A stretch of 64,000 nt of DNA from an uncultured Bacteroides sp. (lineage in GTDB: Bacteria > Bacteroidota > Bacteroidia > Bacteroidales > Bacteroidaceae), in assembly GCA_947646015.1 (NCBI GenBank), contig CANSEY010000005.1, positions 62,001-126,000 of the forward strand, read 5' to 3'. A program made the translations under genes and the position numbers. The notes under the pieces are model-generated. The model was not told the origin of the DNA, did no database searches, and saw only the letters and a list, made by a program, of their open reading frames with translations. This document shows, piece after piece, positions 41,279 through 50,296 of this stretch. How positions within the stretch are numbered: position 1 is the stretch's first letter; each line of letters starts with the position of its first letter.

Positions 41279-44200
41279 TTAATGATCATCCTGTTCTTTT
41301 ACCGGCAACGCTACAATCTCCTGCAACACACTAACGGCAGTTTCCACATTAGTCACATCCTTTATCAGCATACTCCGTCGGCCGTTCTGCTCACGCAGGT
41401 CACAGCGACGGGTATATTTCATCATGTAATCTATCATTTTGCCAAACGCCTGACTCTGATAGAACGGACTATCCGCATTGGAGACAAAGAATAACGTCAT
41501 ACGTCCGCCCTTCAAGAAGACTTTCTCCACTCCCAATCGCGCCGCCAAGCGACGGAGGGGAACGATGCGAAGCAATTCCTGCGTTTCCGGCGGAACAGGT
41601 CCGAAGCGGTCTTCCAGGCGGAAACGGAAGGCATCCACGTCTTTATCCAACGTCAGTCCGTCCAGTTCGCGGTAAAGCAACATACGCTCGCTGCTGCCCG
41701 TCACATAGGTGGCCGGCAACAGAAGTTCAAGATCGCTTTCTATCTGGCATTCGTCTACAAATTCTTCTCCACTGATCTGACCTTCTCCCTTTATTTCATC
41801 TGCATACAATTCTGCAAACTCATCATTCCTCAGTTCATGAACTGCTTCGGCAAGAATTTTCTGATACGTTTCGTACCCCAGATCGGCAATGAAGCCACTC
41901 TGCTCTGCTCCGAGCAGGTTACCGGCTCCACGTATATCCAAATCCTGCATAGCGATATGGATGCCACTCCCCAAATCACTGAAGTTCTCAATCGCCTGCA
42001 AGCGTCGTTTTCCTTCTGCCGTCAGACTGCTCAACGGAGGCGCCAGCAGATAACAGAAAGCCTTTTTGTTACTGCGCCCTACACGTCCACGCATCTGATG
42101 GAGGTCACTCAGACCAAAGTTCTGCGCTTGGTTGATGATGATCGTATTGGCATTCGGAATATCGATACCGCTCTCTATGATAGTAGTCGCCAAAAGCACA
42201 TCATAGTCATAATTGACAAAGTCAAAAATGATCTGTTCCAGCTGTGTGGGCTCCATCTGTCCATGCCCGATGGCAACACGGCAATCGGGAATATGACGTT
42301 CGATCATCGCTTTCAGTTCCGGAAGGTTCGCAATCCGGTTGTTGACAAAGAAAACCTGACCGTTGCGGCTCATCTCAAAATTAATCGCGTCCGTAATCAC
42401 TTCCTCATTAAAGGTATGTACTTCTGTCTGAATCGGATAGCGGTTAGGCGGAGGCGTAGAGATTACACTCAGGTCGCGGGCTCCCATCAGCGAGAACTGA
42501 AGCGTACGTGGAATCGGTGTGGCAGTCATGGTCAATGTATCCACATTCACCTTTAGCTGTCGCAGCTTCTCCTTCACAGAGACTCCGAATTTCTGCTCTT
42601 CATCAATGATCAGCAAGCCTAAATCTTTAAACTGAACATCTTTTCCTAAAATACGGTGGGTGCCGATAAGAATACTGACTTCTCCTTCCTTCAGTCCTTT
42701 CAATACGGCTTTGGACTGAGCTGCCGTACGGGCACGGCTCAAATATTCTACCCGGCAGGGCAGATCCTTCAAACGTTCGCGGAATGTCTGGAAATGCTGA
42801 TAGGCAAGAACAGTCGTCGGCACAAGGACCGCCACCTGTTTATTATCGGCTACGGCTTTAAACGCTGCACGGATTGCTACTTCTGTCTTTCCAAAACCCA
42901 CATCTCCGCACACCAAGCGATCCATCGGACGGTCGCTTTCCATATCGGCCTTCACCTCCATCGTTGCCTTACTTTGGTCGGGCGTATCTTCATAGATAAA
43001 GGAGGCTTCCAGTTCACGCTGCAAGAAGCTGTCAGGGCTGTAAGAGAAACCCTTTTCCTGACGGCGCTGCGAATATAGTTTAATGAGGTCGCGGGCAATA
43101 TCTTTAATTTTCGCCTTCGTACGGTCTTTCAGTTTCTCCCAGGCACCGGTACCCAGTTTATTCAGTCGCGGAGCTTCTCCGTCCTTACCTTTATATTTGG
43201 AAACTTTATGAAGGGAATGAATGGAAACGAACACGACATCCTCATTCTGAAAGACAAGTTTCAGCACTTCCTGCGTAGTATCTCCATTCGGAATGCGTAC
43301 CAAACCGGAGAAACGACCGATACCATGATCCGTGTGAACCACATAATCTCCCGGAGTAAACTGATTCAATTCTTTGAGGGACAGAGCGACCTTACCCGAA
43401 CGGGCCTTGTCACTTTTCAAGTTGTACTTATGGAAACGGTCGAACAGCTGATGATCCGTAAAAATACACAGATGCAGCGTATGATCCACAAAGCCTTCAT
43501 GTATCGTACGTACTACAGGAGTAAACTGAATCTTATCTCCCCGGTCTTCAAAGATGGCTCTGATACGGTCGGTCTGCTTAGTGCTGTCACTACAGATATA
43601 AAGTGAATATCCCTGTTCAAGATAGTCCTTGAAAGAACCGGCCACCAGATCAAAGTTCTTATGAAAAATAGGTTGTACGGAAGTATGGAAAGAGATCTTT
43701 GCATCCGGCGTACCAGTCGGTTTATTCCCAAACTCCATCCGGCGGAAATCGAGGGCACGTACCGTAAATTCACTGCCATCAATCAGCTTGCCCTCCAGCG
43801 TGATACCGCCATTTTCTTCGGCTTCCTGTACGGCAATAGCCTGTGGCGTCAAAGCCTCATCGTGCACTACCTGGATACGCTCGCGCAACCAAAGGAAGTC
43901 ACGCATTGCCAAAACGGTTTCTTTAGGAATGAAATCAAGAAAAGAAGTTGTCACATCTCCCGTCACTGCCAGGTCAGGGACTATAGCCACTCCCTCTTTC
44001 CTCTCACGGGACAACTGCGACTCTACTTCAAATGTACGGATACTCTCTACTTCGTCACCGAAAAAGTCAATACGATAAGGATATTCCGAAGCAAACGAAA
44101 AGACATCAATGATACTACCCCGAACGGCATATTGTCCCGGCTCGTACACATAATCCACATATTCGAAACCATAGCTATGCAGCACGTCTGTGATAAAAGT

Positions 44201-44662
44201 AGTGTCCAGCTTCTCTCCCACATTCAGTTTCAAGGTCTTATCGCTCAGTTCCTTGCGGGATACTACTTTCTCCGCTAGCGCATCCGGATAGGTAACGATG
44301 CACAAACCTTCTTCTCCTTTCTGCAACCGGCTCAGTACTTCTGTACGCAGAATCTCGTTGGCCGCATCCTTTTGTCCGTACTTGATGGAACGGCGGAATG
44401 AAGACGGGAAGAACAACACTTTCTCTGTTCCCAGCACTTGTGTCAGGTCATGATAAAAATAGCCCGCCTCTTCCAGATCGCCCAGTACAAAGACAAACGG
44501 ACACACATCTTGTTTCACCAATACAGAAGAGAAAAGAGAAGCGGAAGAAGCACATAAGCCCCCGCAAAAAATAGTTTGAACGGACGCATCCTTCAGCAGT
44601 CGTTCCATGACTGCTGTATTAGGATGAGCGGCATATTGTTGTTGCAACTCAGTTATTGTCAT
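41279..44662 (-). CDS. mfd: Transcription-repair coupling factor Mfd
   Basis: A 1127-residue SF2 translocase that removes stalled RNA polymerase from DNA lesions and recruits UvrA. The N-terminal third is the UvrB-like damage module (FFPSSFRRSIKYGQ, then YEPGQYAVRGSIIDVF). The RNA-polymerase-interacting domain follows (GDYVVHTDHGIGRFSGL). Helicase motifs are VCGDVGFGKTEVAIRAAF (Walker A), LLIIDEEQKFGV (DEEQ box), TMTATPIPRTL and QMRGRVGRS. The C-terminal TRCF domain closes the protein. Length is normal. It is divergent from the glycosyltransferase gene, with a 22-bp dyad array between their promoters. Confidence 0.97.
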   Translation of the reverse strand: MTITELQQQYAAHPNTAVMERLLKDASVQTIFCGGLCASSASLFSSVLVKQDVCPFVFVLGDLEEAGYFYHDLTQVLGTEKVLFFPSSFRRSIKYGQKDAANEILRTEVLSRLQKGEEGLCIVTYPDALAEKVVSRKELSDKTLKLNVGEKLDTTFITDVLHSYGFEYVDYVYEPGQYAVRGSIIDVFSFASEYPYRIDFFGDEVESIRTFEVESQLSRERKEGVAIVPDLAVTGDVTTSFLDFIPKETVLAMRDFLWLRERIQVVHDEALTPQAIAVQEAEENGGITLEGKLIDGSEFTVRALDFRRMEFGNKPTGTPDAKISFHTSVQPIFHKNFDLVAGSFKDYLEQGYSLYICSDSTKQTDRIRAIFEDRGDKIQFTPVVRTIHEGFVDHTLHLCIFTDHQLFDRFHKYNLKSDKARSGKVALSLKELNQFTPGDYVVHTDHGIGRFSGLVRIPNGDTTQEVLKLVFQNEDVVFVSIHSLHKVSKYKGKDGEAPRLNKLGTGAWEKLKDRTKAKIKDIARDLIKLYSQRRQEKGFSYSPDSFLQRELEASFIYEDTPDQSKATMEVKADMESDRPMDRLVCGDVGFGKTEVAIRAAFKAVADNKQVAVLVPTTVLAYQHFQTFRERLKDLPCRVEYLSRARTAAQSKAVLKGLKEGEVSILIGTHRILGKDVQFKDLGLLIIDEEQKFGVSVKEKLRQLKVNVDTLTMTATPIPRTLQFSLMGARDLSVISTPPPNRYPIQTEVHTFNEEVITDAINFEMSRNGQVFFVNNRIANLPELKAMIERHIPDCRVAIGHGQMEPTQLEQIIFDFVNYDYDVLLATTIIESGIDIPNANTIIINQAQNFGLSDLHQMRGRVGRSNKKAFCYLLAPPLSSLTAEGKRRLQAIENFSDLGSGIHIAMQDLDIRGAGNLLGAEQSGFIADLGYETYQKILAEAVHELRNDEFAELYADEIKGEGQISGEEFVDECQIESDLELLLPATYVTGSSERMLLYRELDGLTLDKDVDAFRFRLEDRFGPVPPETQELLRIVPLRRLAARLGVEKVFLKGGRMTLFFVSNADSPFYQSQAFGKMIDYMMKYTRRCDLREQNGRRSMLIKDVTNVETAVSVLQEIVALPVKEQDDH

Positions 44663-44680
44663 AGCTATAAAATTTCACCG

Positions 44681-44688
44681 CAAAAGTA
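44681..44688 (-). promoter_or_regulatory. -7 element of mfd
   Basis: The minus-strand TACTTTTG matches TAnnTTTG and lies 18 bp before the mfd ATG at 44662. It is 54 bp from the left edge of the dyad array. Confidence 0.6.
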
Positions 44689-44742
44689 CGAAAAAAGAAC
44701 CGGGATTGATATAGTCACACCGAAGTTTTCTTCTTCAAGATT

Positions 44743-44825
44743 GTTTCAAGCCTTGAAACTATTGGTTTCAAACAATGAAACTAAAAGTTTCAAGGCATGA
44801 AACCAATAGTTTCACACCGGGGAAC
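44743..44825. repeat. Four-unit 22-bp phased dyad array (GTTTCA-N5-TGAAAC)
   Basis: Perfect 17-bp dyads start at 44743, 44765 and 44787, and a degenerate fourth (GTTTCA-N5-GGGAAC) at 44809: a strict 22-bp period with 5-bp linkers. In addition, 44754-44770 and 44798-44814 are exact 17-bp inverted repeats, so the strand can form nested hairpins. The array lies midway between the divergent mfd and glycosyltransferase -7 boxes, about 54 bp from each. Confidence 0.88.
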
Positions 44826-44879
44826 AAATACAAACGCGTTAAATTATCCTTAGTCCCTCTATAACTAAAGGAAAAGCGC

Positions 44880-44887
44880 TACATTTG
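44880..44887 (+). promoter_or_regulatory. -7 element of the glycosyltransferase-pyrC operon
   Basis: TACATTTG is a full consensus match, 19 bp before the ATG at 44907 and 54 bp from the right edge of the dyad array. Confidence 0.6.
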
Positions 44888-44906
44888 TCTTAAAAATAGG
44901 ACTTCT

Positions 44907-45650
44907 ATGCAATTATCAGATAGCATCGTTATTATCCCGACCTATAATGAACGGGAGAACATAGAAAATATTATCCGTGCCGTTTTCGGTTTAGACAAGG
45001 TATTCCATATACTGGTTATAGAAGACGGATCTCCGGACGGCACTGCAAGCATTGTGAAAACTTTGCAACAGGAATTCCCCGAACGCCTCTTTATGATCGA
45101 GCGCAAAGGGAAGTTAGGATTGGGTACTGCTTACATCGCAGGATTCAAGTGGGCGTTGGAGCACGCATACGAATATATCTTCGAGATGGATGCCGATTTC
45201 AGCCATAACCCGAATGATCTGCCCCGTTTGTACGCAGCTTGTGCAAAAGAAGGAGGAGACGTATCTGTCGGCTCCCGTTATGTAAGTGGTGTGAATGTAG
45301 TCAACTGGCCGATGGGACGGGTGCTGATGTCTTATTTTGCCTCCAAGTACGTCCGCTTCATTACCGGTATTCCGGTGCATGATACGACTGCCGGATTTGT
45401 ATGCTACCGCCGTCAGGTACTGGAAACAATCGATCTGGACCATGTTCGCTTCAAAGGATATGCTTTTCAGATCGAGATGAAGTTCACTGCTTACAAATGC
45501 GGATTCAAAATCATAGAAGTCCCCGTCATCTTCATTAACCGTGAGTTGGGAACTTCCAAGATGAACAGCAGTATCTTTGGAGAAGCCATATTCGGAGTGA
45601 TCAAGTTAAAAATAAATAGTTGGTTCCATAAATTCCCGCAAAAGAAATGA
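44907..45650 (+). CDS. Polyprenol-phosphate mannosyltransferase-like GT2 glycosyltransferase
   Basis: A 247-residue GT-A enzyme of the dolichyl-phosphate mannose synthase type. Motifs: IVIIPTYNERENIENII at the nucleotide site, LVIEDGSPDGTA, YIFEMDADFSHNPNDLP (the metal-binding D-x-D) and DTTAGFVCYRRQVL. There is no long C-terminal membrane domain, so it is the soluble or membrane-associated catalytic form. It would transfer a sugar, probably mannose, from a nucleotide donor to a lipid phosphate carrier used for envelope or protein glycosylation. Its stop overlaps the pyrC start by 4 bp (ATGA). Confidence 0.9.
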   Translation: MQLSDSIVIIPTYNERENIENIIRAVFGLDKVFHILVIEDGSPDGTASIVKTLQQEFPERLFMIERKGKLGLGTAYIAGFKWALEHAYEYIFEMDADFSHNPNDLPRLYAACAKEGGDVSVGSRYVSGVNVVNWPMGRVLMSYFASKYVRFITGIPVHDTTAGFVCYRRQVLETIDLDHVRFKGYAFQIEMKFTAYKCGFKIIEVPVIFINRELGTSKMNSSIFGEAIFGVIKLKINSWFHKFPQKK

Positions 45651-46984
45651 AACGTATACTGATAAAAAACGCCGTAATTGTCAACGAAGGAAGAAAAGTT
45701 CCGGGATCTGTTGTTATTGAAGGTGAGAAGATTGCTGAGATCTTAGTTGACGGACAAGAGGCTGCCATGCCTTGTGACGAAACGATTGACGCATCCGGCT
45801 GTTATCTTTTGCCGGGAGCTATTGACGAGCACGTACATTTCCGCGATCCGGGGCTGACTCATAAAGCAGATATCACAACGGAAAGCCATGCCGCGGCAGC
45901 CGGAGGAGTTACCTCGATTATGGATATGCCGAACACAAATCCTCAGACCACAACTTTGGAGGCGCTGAATGACAAACTGGCTTTGCTGGCGGAAAAATCA
46001 TCTGTCAACTTCTCCTGTTATTTCGGAGCGACTAACAATAATTATCCGTTATTCAGTCAGCTGGACAAAAACCGGGTATGTGGGGTGAAGTTATTTATGG
46101 GTTCCAGTACGGGAAATATGCTGGTAGACCGGATGGCAAGTCTGCGCAATATCTTCGGAGGTACGGATTTACTGATTGCAGCACACTGTGAAGATCAGGG
46201 AATCATCAAAGAGAATACGGATAAATATAAAAAAGAATACGGTGACGATGTACCTTTGTCACTTCATCCGGTCATCCGCTCGGAAGAGGCTTGCTACCGT
46301 TCTTCCGCTTTGGCGGTACAATTGGCACGCGAGACCAATGCGCGTCTGCATATTATGCATATTTCTACTGCCAGAGAACTGAGTTTATTCTCCAAAGCAC
46401 CTTTGGCAGAGAAGCGTATTACTGCCGAAGCGTGTGTGTCTCATCTAATTTTTACCGAAGAAGATTATCAGACCTTAGGAGCGCGCATCAAATGTAATCC
46501 TGCCATCAAAACGGCAGAAGACCGGAAGGCTTTGCAGGAGGCAGTCAACAGCGGCCTGATCGACGCTATTGCGACCGACCATGCTCCGCACTGCTTGAGT
46601 GAAAAAGAAGGAGGCGCATTAAAAGCCATGTCCGGCATGCCGACCATACAATTCTCTTTGGTCAGTATGCTCGAATTGGCAGACAAGGGTGCTTTCAGCA
46701 TCGAAAAGGTAGTAGAGAAGATGTCTCATGCTCCTGCACAAATGTATGAGATATGTAATCGCGGATTTATCCGGAAAGGATATCAGGCGGATCTGGTTTT
46801 GGTTCGTCCCGACAGTGCGTGGACTGTTACCACAGACTGCATCCTGAGCAAATGTAAATGGAGCCCGCTGGAAGGTCATACTTTCCACTGGAAAGTAGAA
46901 AAAACATTTGTGAACGGTCATCTGTTATATGATAACGGAACCATTGACGAGAATTATCGTGGACAGGAGTTAAGATTCAGATAA
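45647..46984 (+). CDS. pyrC: Dihydroorotase
   Basis: A 445-residue class I-type (allantoinase-like) dihydroorotase of the amidohydrolase superfamily, catalysing ring closure of carbamoyl-aspartate in pyrimidine synthesis. Zinc ligands His62 and His64 are in DEHVHFRDPGLTHK. Further ligands lie in LHIMHIS and the catalytic Asp in AIATDHAPH. The position of the carboxylated lysine of type I enzymes carries Gly-Val-Lys (CGVKLFMGSST). It is translationally coupled to the glycosyltransferase (4-bp overlap) and precedes the MetH reactivation gene by 25 bp. Confidence 0.94.
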   Translation: MKRILIKNAVIVNEGRKVPGSVVIEGEKIAEILVDGQEAAMPCDETIDASGCYLLPGAIDEHVHFRDPGLTHKADITTESHAAAAGGVTSIMDMPNTNPQTTTLEALNDKLALLAEKSSVNFSCYFGATNNNYPLFSQLDKNRVCGVKLFMGSSTGNMLVDRMASLRNIFGGTDLLIAAHCEDQGIIKENTDKYKKEYGDDVPLSLHPVIRSEEACYRSSALAVQLARETNARLHIMHISTARELSLFSKAPLAEKRITAEACVSHLIFTEEDYQTLGARIKCNPAIKTAEDRKALQEAVNSGLIDAIATDHAPHCLSEKEGGALKAMSGMPTIQFSLVSMLELADKGAFSIEKVVEKMSHAPAQMYEICNRGFIRKGYQADLVLVRPDSAWTVTTDCILSKCKWSPLEGHTFHWKVEKTFVNGHLLYDNGTIDENYRGQELRFR

Positions 46985-47009
46985 ACAGCAACTCGTCACT
47001 TATAAACAT

Positions 47010-47912
47010 ATGATTTTATCTTATAAGATACATAACGTCGCCCCCTACATCAATTGGATTTACTTTTTCCATGCATGGGGATTCCAACCTCGTTTCGCAG
47101 CGATCGCCAACATTCACGGTTGCGATGTCTGCCGTGCTTCGTGGCTGACTACTTTTCCGGAAGAAGACCGCAACAAGGCTTCCGAAGCTATGCAACTGTT
47201 TAAGGAAGCCAACCGGATGCTGGATTTACTTGACAGGGATTATGAAGTGAGAACTATCTTCAAACTTTGCAAAGCAAACTCGGACGGAGACAACCTGGTG
47301 ATTGAAAAAGAAACCGATCAATTCCTAATTTTCCCTTTGCTCCGCCAGCAGACGCCTAAACGGGATGGAAGCCCGTTCCTTTGCCTGAGTGACTTTATCC
47401 GCCCTCTTTCTTCCGGCATTCCGGATACAATAGGTACCTTTGCTTCTTGCATAGATGCAGATATGGAAGGCCTGTACGAGCAGGATCCCTACAAACACTT
47501 ACTCGTCCAGACTCTTTCCGACCGTCTGGCAGAAGCTGCTACGGAAAAGATGCACGAATATGTACGCAAAGAAGCGTGGGGATACGCCAAAGATGAAAGT
47601 CTGTCAATGCCCGATCTGTTGGTCGAGAAATATCAAGGGATTCGCCCTGCCGTAGGCTACCCGTCCCTGCCCGATCAATCCATCAATTTCCTGTTGGACG
47701 AACTGCTGGATATGAAACAGATAGGCATCACACTGACCGAGAATGGTGCCATGTACCCTCATGCTTCGGTCTGCGGTCTGATGTTTGCCCATCCGGCTGC
47801 CGAATACTTCTCTGTCGGAAAGATAGGAGAAGACCAGCTCGAAGACTATGCCCGCCGTCGGGGAAAAAGTACGGAGGAAATGCGAAAATTCCTGGCTGCC
47901 AATCTGCAATAA
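47010..47912 (+). CDS. Stand-alone methionine synthase (MetH) reactivation domain protein
   Basis: A 300-residue protein matching the C-terminal AdoMet-binding activation domain of cobalamin-dependent methionine synthase over its whole length. It starts with VAPYINWIYFFHAWGF (MetH Y-I-D-W-T-P-F-F) and continues with RLAEAATEKMHEYVRKEAWG, YQGIRPAVGYPSLPDQS (AdoMet-binding R-x-x-x-G-Y-P), TENGAMYPHASVCGLMFAHP and QLEDYARRRG. The catalytic, homocysteine, folate and B12 modules are absent, so it would act in trans with a MetH encoded elsewhere. It is third in the glycosyltransferase-pyrC run. Confidence 0.88.
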   Translation: MILSYKIHNVAPYINWIYFFHAWGFQPRFAAIANIHGCDVCRASWLTTFPEEDRNKASEAMQLFKEANRMLDLLDRDYEVRTIFKLCKANSDGDNLVIEKETDQFLIFPLLRQQTPKRDGSPFLCLSDFIRPLSSGIPDTIGTFASCIDADMEGLYEQDPYKHLLVQTLSDRLAEAATEKMHEYVRKEAWGYAKDESLSMPDLLVEKYQGIRPAVGYPSLPDQSINFLLDELLDMKQIGITLTENGAMYPHASVCGLMFAHPAAEYFSVGKIGEDQLEDYARRRGKSTEEMRKFLAANLQ

Positions 47913-47981
47913 CTTTCGTTTACTTGTGATTTTTCTCCTTTTCGCACGACTAACTAACCAGAAAAGTAACCCATTTAATTC

Positions 47982-48491
47982 ATGAGAGAACGAACAACAG
48001 AGGCAACCAACCCTATTGAACAGGAGTTCTTATCGGTCATCCGCGAATATGAACGGGTGATCTACAAGGTATGTTACTTATATACCAATCCTAACGCCCC
48101 GCTCAATGACCTCTATCAGGATGTAATACTCAACCTCTGGAAAGCCTATCCCAAGTTCAGAAGAGAATGCAAAATGTCCACATGGATTTACCGCATCGCT
48201 CTGAACACGTGTATCAGCTTTTTCCGCAAAGAAAAGAATGTACCGGAAATCGTCACCCTCACCCGCGAAGCGGACTGGATGATAGAGGAACATGACCCGA
48301 TCCACGAAATGCTGAGGCAACTTTATCAAATGATCAATCAGCTGGGACAACTCGACAAATCAATTATCCTGCTTTATCTTGAAGACAAAAGTTACGAAGA
48401 TATTGCGGAGATCACCGGACTGACGGTGACCAATGTGGCTACCAAACTGAGCCGTATCAAAGACAAACTAAAAAAAATGAAAAAGGAGTAA
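47982..48491 (+). CDS. ECF-type RNA polymerase sigma factor
   Basis: A 169-residue sigma-70 family factor with only regions 2 and 4. Region 2: YKVCYLYTNPNAPLNDLYQD and NLWKAYPKFRRECKMSTWIY. Region 4: LDKSIILLYLEDKSYEDIAE and ITGLTVTNVATKLSRIKDKL. It directs polymerase to a stress- or envelope-linked regulon. The next gene, 6 bp on, encodes a four-helix membrane protein that is the natural candidate for an anti-sigma factor. Confidence 0.93.
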   Translation: MRERTTEATNPIEQEFLSVIREYERVIYKVCYLYTNPNAPLNDLYQDVILNLWKAYPKFRRECKMSTWIYRIALNTCISFFRKEKNVPEIVTLTREADWMIEEHDPIHEMLRQLYQMINQLGQLDKSIILLYLEDKSYEDIAEITGLTVTNVATKLSRIKDKLKKMKKE

Positions 48492-48497
48492 TCATAT

Positions 48498-49076
48498 ATG
48501 GAACTGGAAGAACTGAAAAAATCATGGAATGCCCTGGATGAGCACTTAAAAGACAAGGAGCTGATCAAAGAGGAAGAACTTGGCAAACTGATAGGACATG
48601 CAGACAAAGGTATCCATGCCATTGCCCGGCTGAATATCAAACTCATCCTGATTTCTTTGCCGGTATTGGTCTTATTCCTGCTGGAAGTCCTGTTGCACGG
48701 CAGACTGAATCCGATCTATATCATTATCATTCTATCGTGGATTCCCGCACTCTACTGGGACATCACCACCACCCGTTTTCTACAACAGACGAAAGTGGAC
48801 GAAATGCCTCTGATAGAGGTGATCAGTCGTGTCAACCGCATCCACCGATGGATGATTCGGGAACGTCTGATTGCTACTGCTTTCCTTCTTATACTGGCAG
48901 TACTCTCATTTATTTATTGGCAGATATGGCAATATGGAATAGCCATCATTCTGTTTTTTATCCTGCTTTGGGGAGCTGGGCTGGGGCTGATCTTGTGGAT
49001 TTATCGCAAGAAATTCCTGAACCGTATTCAGGAAATCAAGAAGAACCTGGACGAACTTAAAATCATAGACAGTTGA
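48498..49076 (+). CDS. Four-helix membrane protein, putative anti-sigma partner
   Basis: A 192-residue protein. The charged N-terminal 45 residues (ELEELKKSWNALDEHLKDK) face the cytoplasm and are followed by four hydrophobic helices (about 48-66, 72-88, 123-140, 146-168) and a basic, helical C-tail (RKKFLNRIQEIKKNLDELK). It has no recognised ZAS or HCC zinc motif. Gene order, 6 bp after the sigma factor, and a cytoplasmic helical head suggest that it holds the sigma factor at the membrane. The role is inferred only from this arrangement. Confidence 0.7.
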   Translation: MELEELKKSWNALDEHLKDKELIKEEELGKLIGHADKGIHAIARLNIKLILISLPVLVLFLLEVLLHGRLNPIYIIIILSWIPALYWDITTTRFLQQTKVDEMPLIEVISRVNRIHRWMIRERLIATAFLLILAVLSFIYWQIWQYGIAIILFFILLWGAGLGLILWIYRKKFLNRIQEIKKNLDELKIIDS

Positions 49077-49129
49077 CCAGAGTCAGATGCTTCGCCTATT
49101 TCAACTAAAAATTTAATATCCGTGCTGTT

Positions 49130-50296
49130 ATGTTGCAACGCCTATTTATATTTTTACTTATTTTCCTTATTCTACCAGACATTTATCTGTATCTCAGATT
49201 TATCGTTCATCTGACGGCAAAACGCTGGCTGAGAATCCTCTACTGGCTGCCCGCTTTCCTGCTATCCTCAGGATTACTTTATCTGGTTTACTTCTCCAAT
49301 AACGCCTTTGCCGAACGCCATACACAGGCTATTGGATGGTTTTCCATCTTTTTCTTCCTGTTTACGGCTCCTAAACTATTGCTGTCTCTCTGCACGATTA
49401 TCGGGGTACCTTTCCACAAATGGCTACGGTGGCCCCGAACTCCCTTTATCTGTACCGGGCTGACATTAGCCGTGATTTCTATCGTAATGATCATCTACGG
49501 GTCTTTTATCGGACGCACGCAGTTTGACGTCAAAGAGGTAACTTATTCCTCGCCCAAGCTTCCATCGGCTTTCGATGGATACCGTATTGTCCAGTTATCA
49601 GATATTCACATCGGAAGTTGGCAGGGAAATACTTCCGCTATTCAGAAGTTAGTAAAACTGGTGAATGAGCAACAGGCCGATCTTATTGTCTTTACCGGAG
49701 ATCTGGTTAATCATCGTGCAGTCGAACTAAATGATTTTCAAGATATACTGTCCGGACTGAAAGCCAAAGATGGAGTCTACTCCATTTTAGGGAATCATGA
49801 TTACGGTCCTTATTTCCGCTGGAAAAGCAAAGATGAGCAAGATGATAATCTGAACGATCTTCTGCAAAGACAAGCCGCTATGGGCTGGAAGTTATTGAAT
49901 AATTCTCATACGATTCTGATTCAGGGCAGCGACAGTATCGCCCTTATTGGAGTTGAAAACGAAGGAGAACCTCCTTTCTCCCAATATGCTGATCTCCCCG
50001 AAGCGATGCGGGGAACCGAAGGAATGTTCCAGATACTTTTAAGCCATAACCCTACCCACTGGAGACGGGAAGTACTCCCACAAACAGACATCGATTTAAT
50101 GCTGGCAGGGCATACCCACGCCATGCAGTTAAAATTCGGTAATCATTCTCCTTCCTCTTACATCTATCCCGAATGGAGCGGGATGTATCTGGAAGGAACA
50201 CGTGGTTTGTACGTAAATGAAGGCATCGGCTATGTCGGACTTCCTTTTCGCTTCGGTGCATGGCCGGAAATAACGGTGCTTACCCTACGACGGTAA
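49130..50296 (+). CDS. Membrane-anchored metallophosphoesterase
   Basis: A 388-residue protein. Four N-terminal membrane helices (residues about 1-125) carry a calcineurin-like phosphoesterase domain with the full metal set: VQLSDIHIGSW (D-x-H), IVFTGDLVNH (G-D), ILGNHDYG (G-N-H-D), ILLSHNPTHW and LMLAGHTHAMQ (G-H-x-H). The layout resembles YkuE/YaeI-type lipid phosphatases (for example UDP-diacylglucosamine or phospholipid turnover), acting on the periplasmic side. It is 53 bp after the putative anti-sigma gene. Its 3' end overlaps the convergent sbcC by 17 bp, with no room for a terminator. Confidence 0.88.
   Translation: MLQRLFIFLLIFLILPDIYLYLRFIVHLTAKRWLRILYWLPAFLLSSGLLYLVYFSNNAFAERHTQAIGWFSIFFFLFTAPKLLLSLCTIIGVPFHKWLRWPRTPFICTGLTLAVISIVMIIYGSFIGRTQFDVKEVTYSSPKLPSAFDGYRIVQLSDIHIGSWQGNTSAIQKLVKLVNEQQADLIVFTGDLVNHRAVELNDFQDILSGLKAKDGVYSILGNHDYGPYFRWKSKDEQDDNLNDLLQRQAAMGWKLLNNSHTILIQGSDSIALIGVENEGEPPFSQYADLPEAMRGTEGMFQILLSHNPTHWRREVLPQTDIDLMLAGHTHAMQLKFGNHSPSSYIYPEWSGMYLEGTRGLYVNEGIGYVGLPFRFGAWPEITVLTLRR

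Noticed and set aside
41837..42556. A 239-codon plus-strand ORF inside mfd
   Set aside because: It is antisense to the conserved helicase region of mfd. Its composition is that of a reverse-frame shadow.
43661..44278. A 205-codon plus-strand ORF inside mfd
   Set aside because: It is antisense to the conserved UvrB-like part of mfd, with no start context or family resemblance.
44743..44825. Intrinsic terminator
   Set aside because: The dyads form hairpins, but they lie upstream of two divergent genes and have no T tract, so termination is not their role.
46985..47009. Cobalamin or SAM riboswitch before the MetH reactivation gene
   Set aside because: Only 25 bp separate it from pyrC, far too little for either riboswitch.
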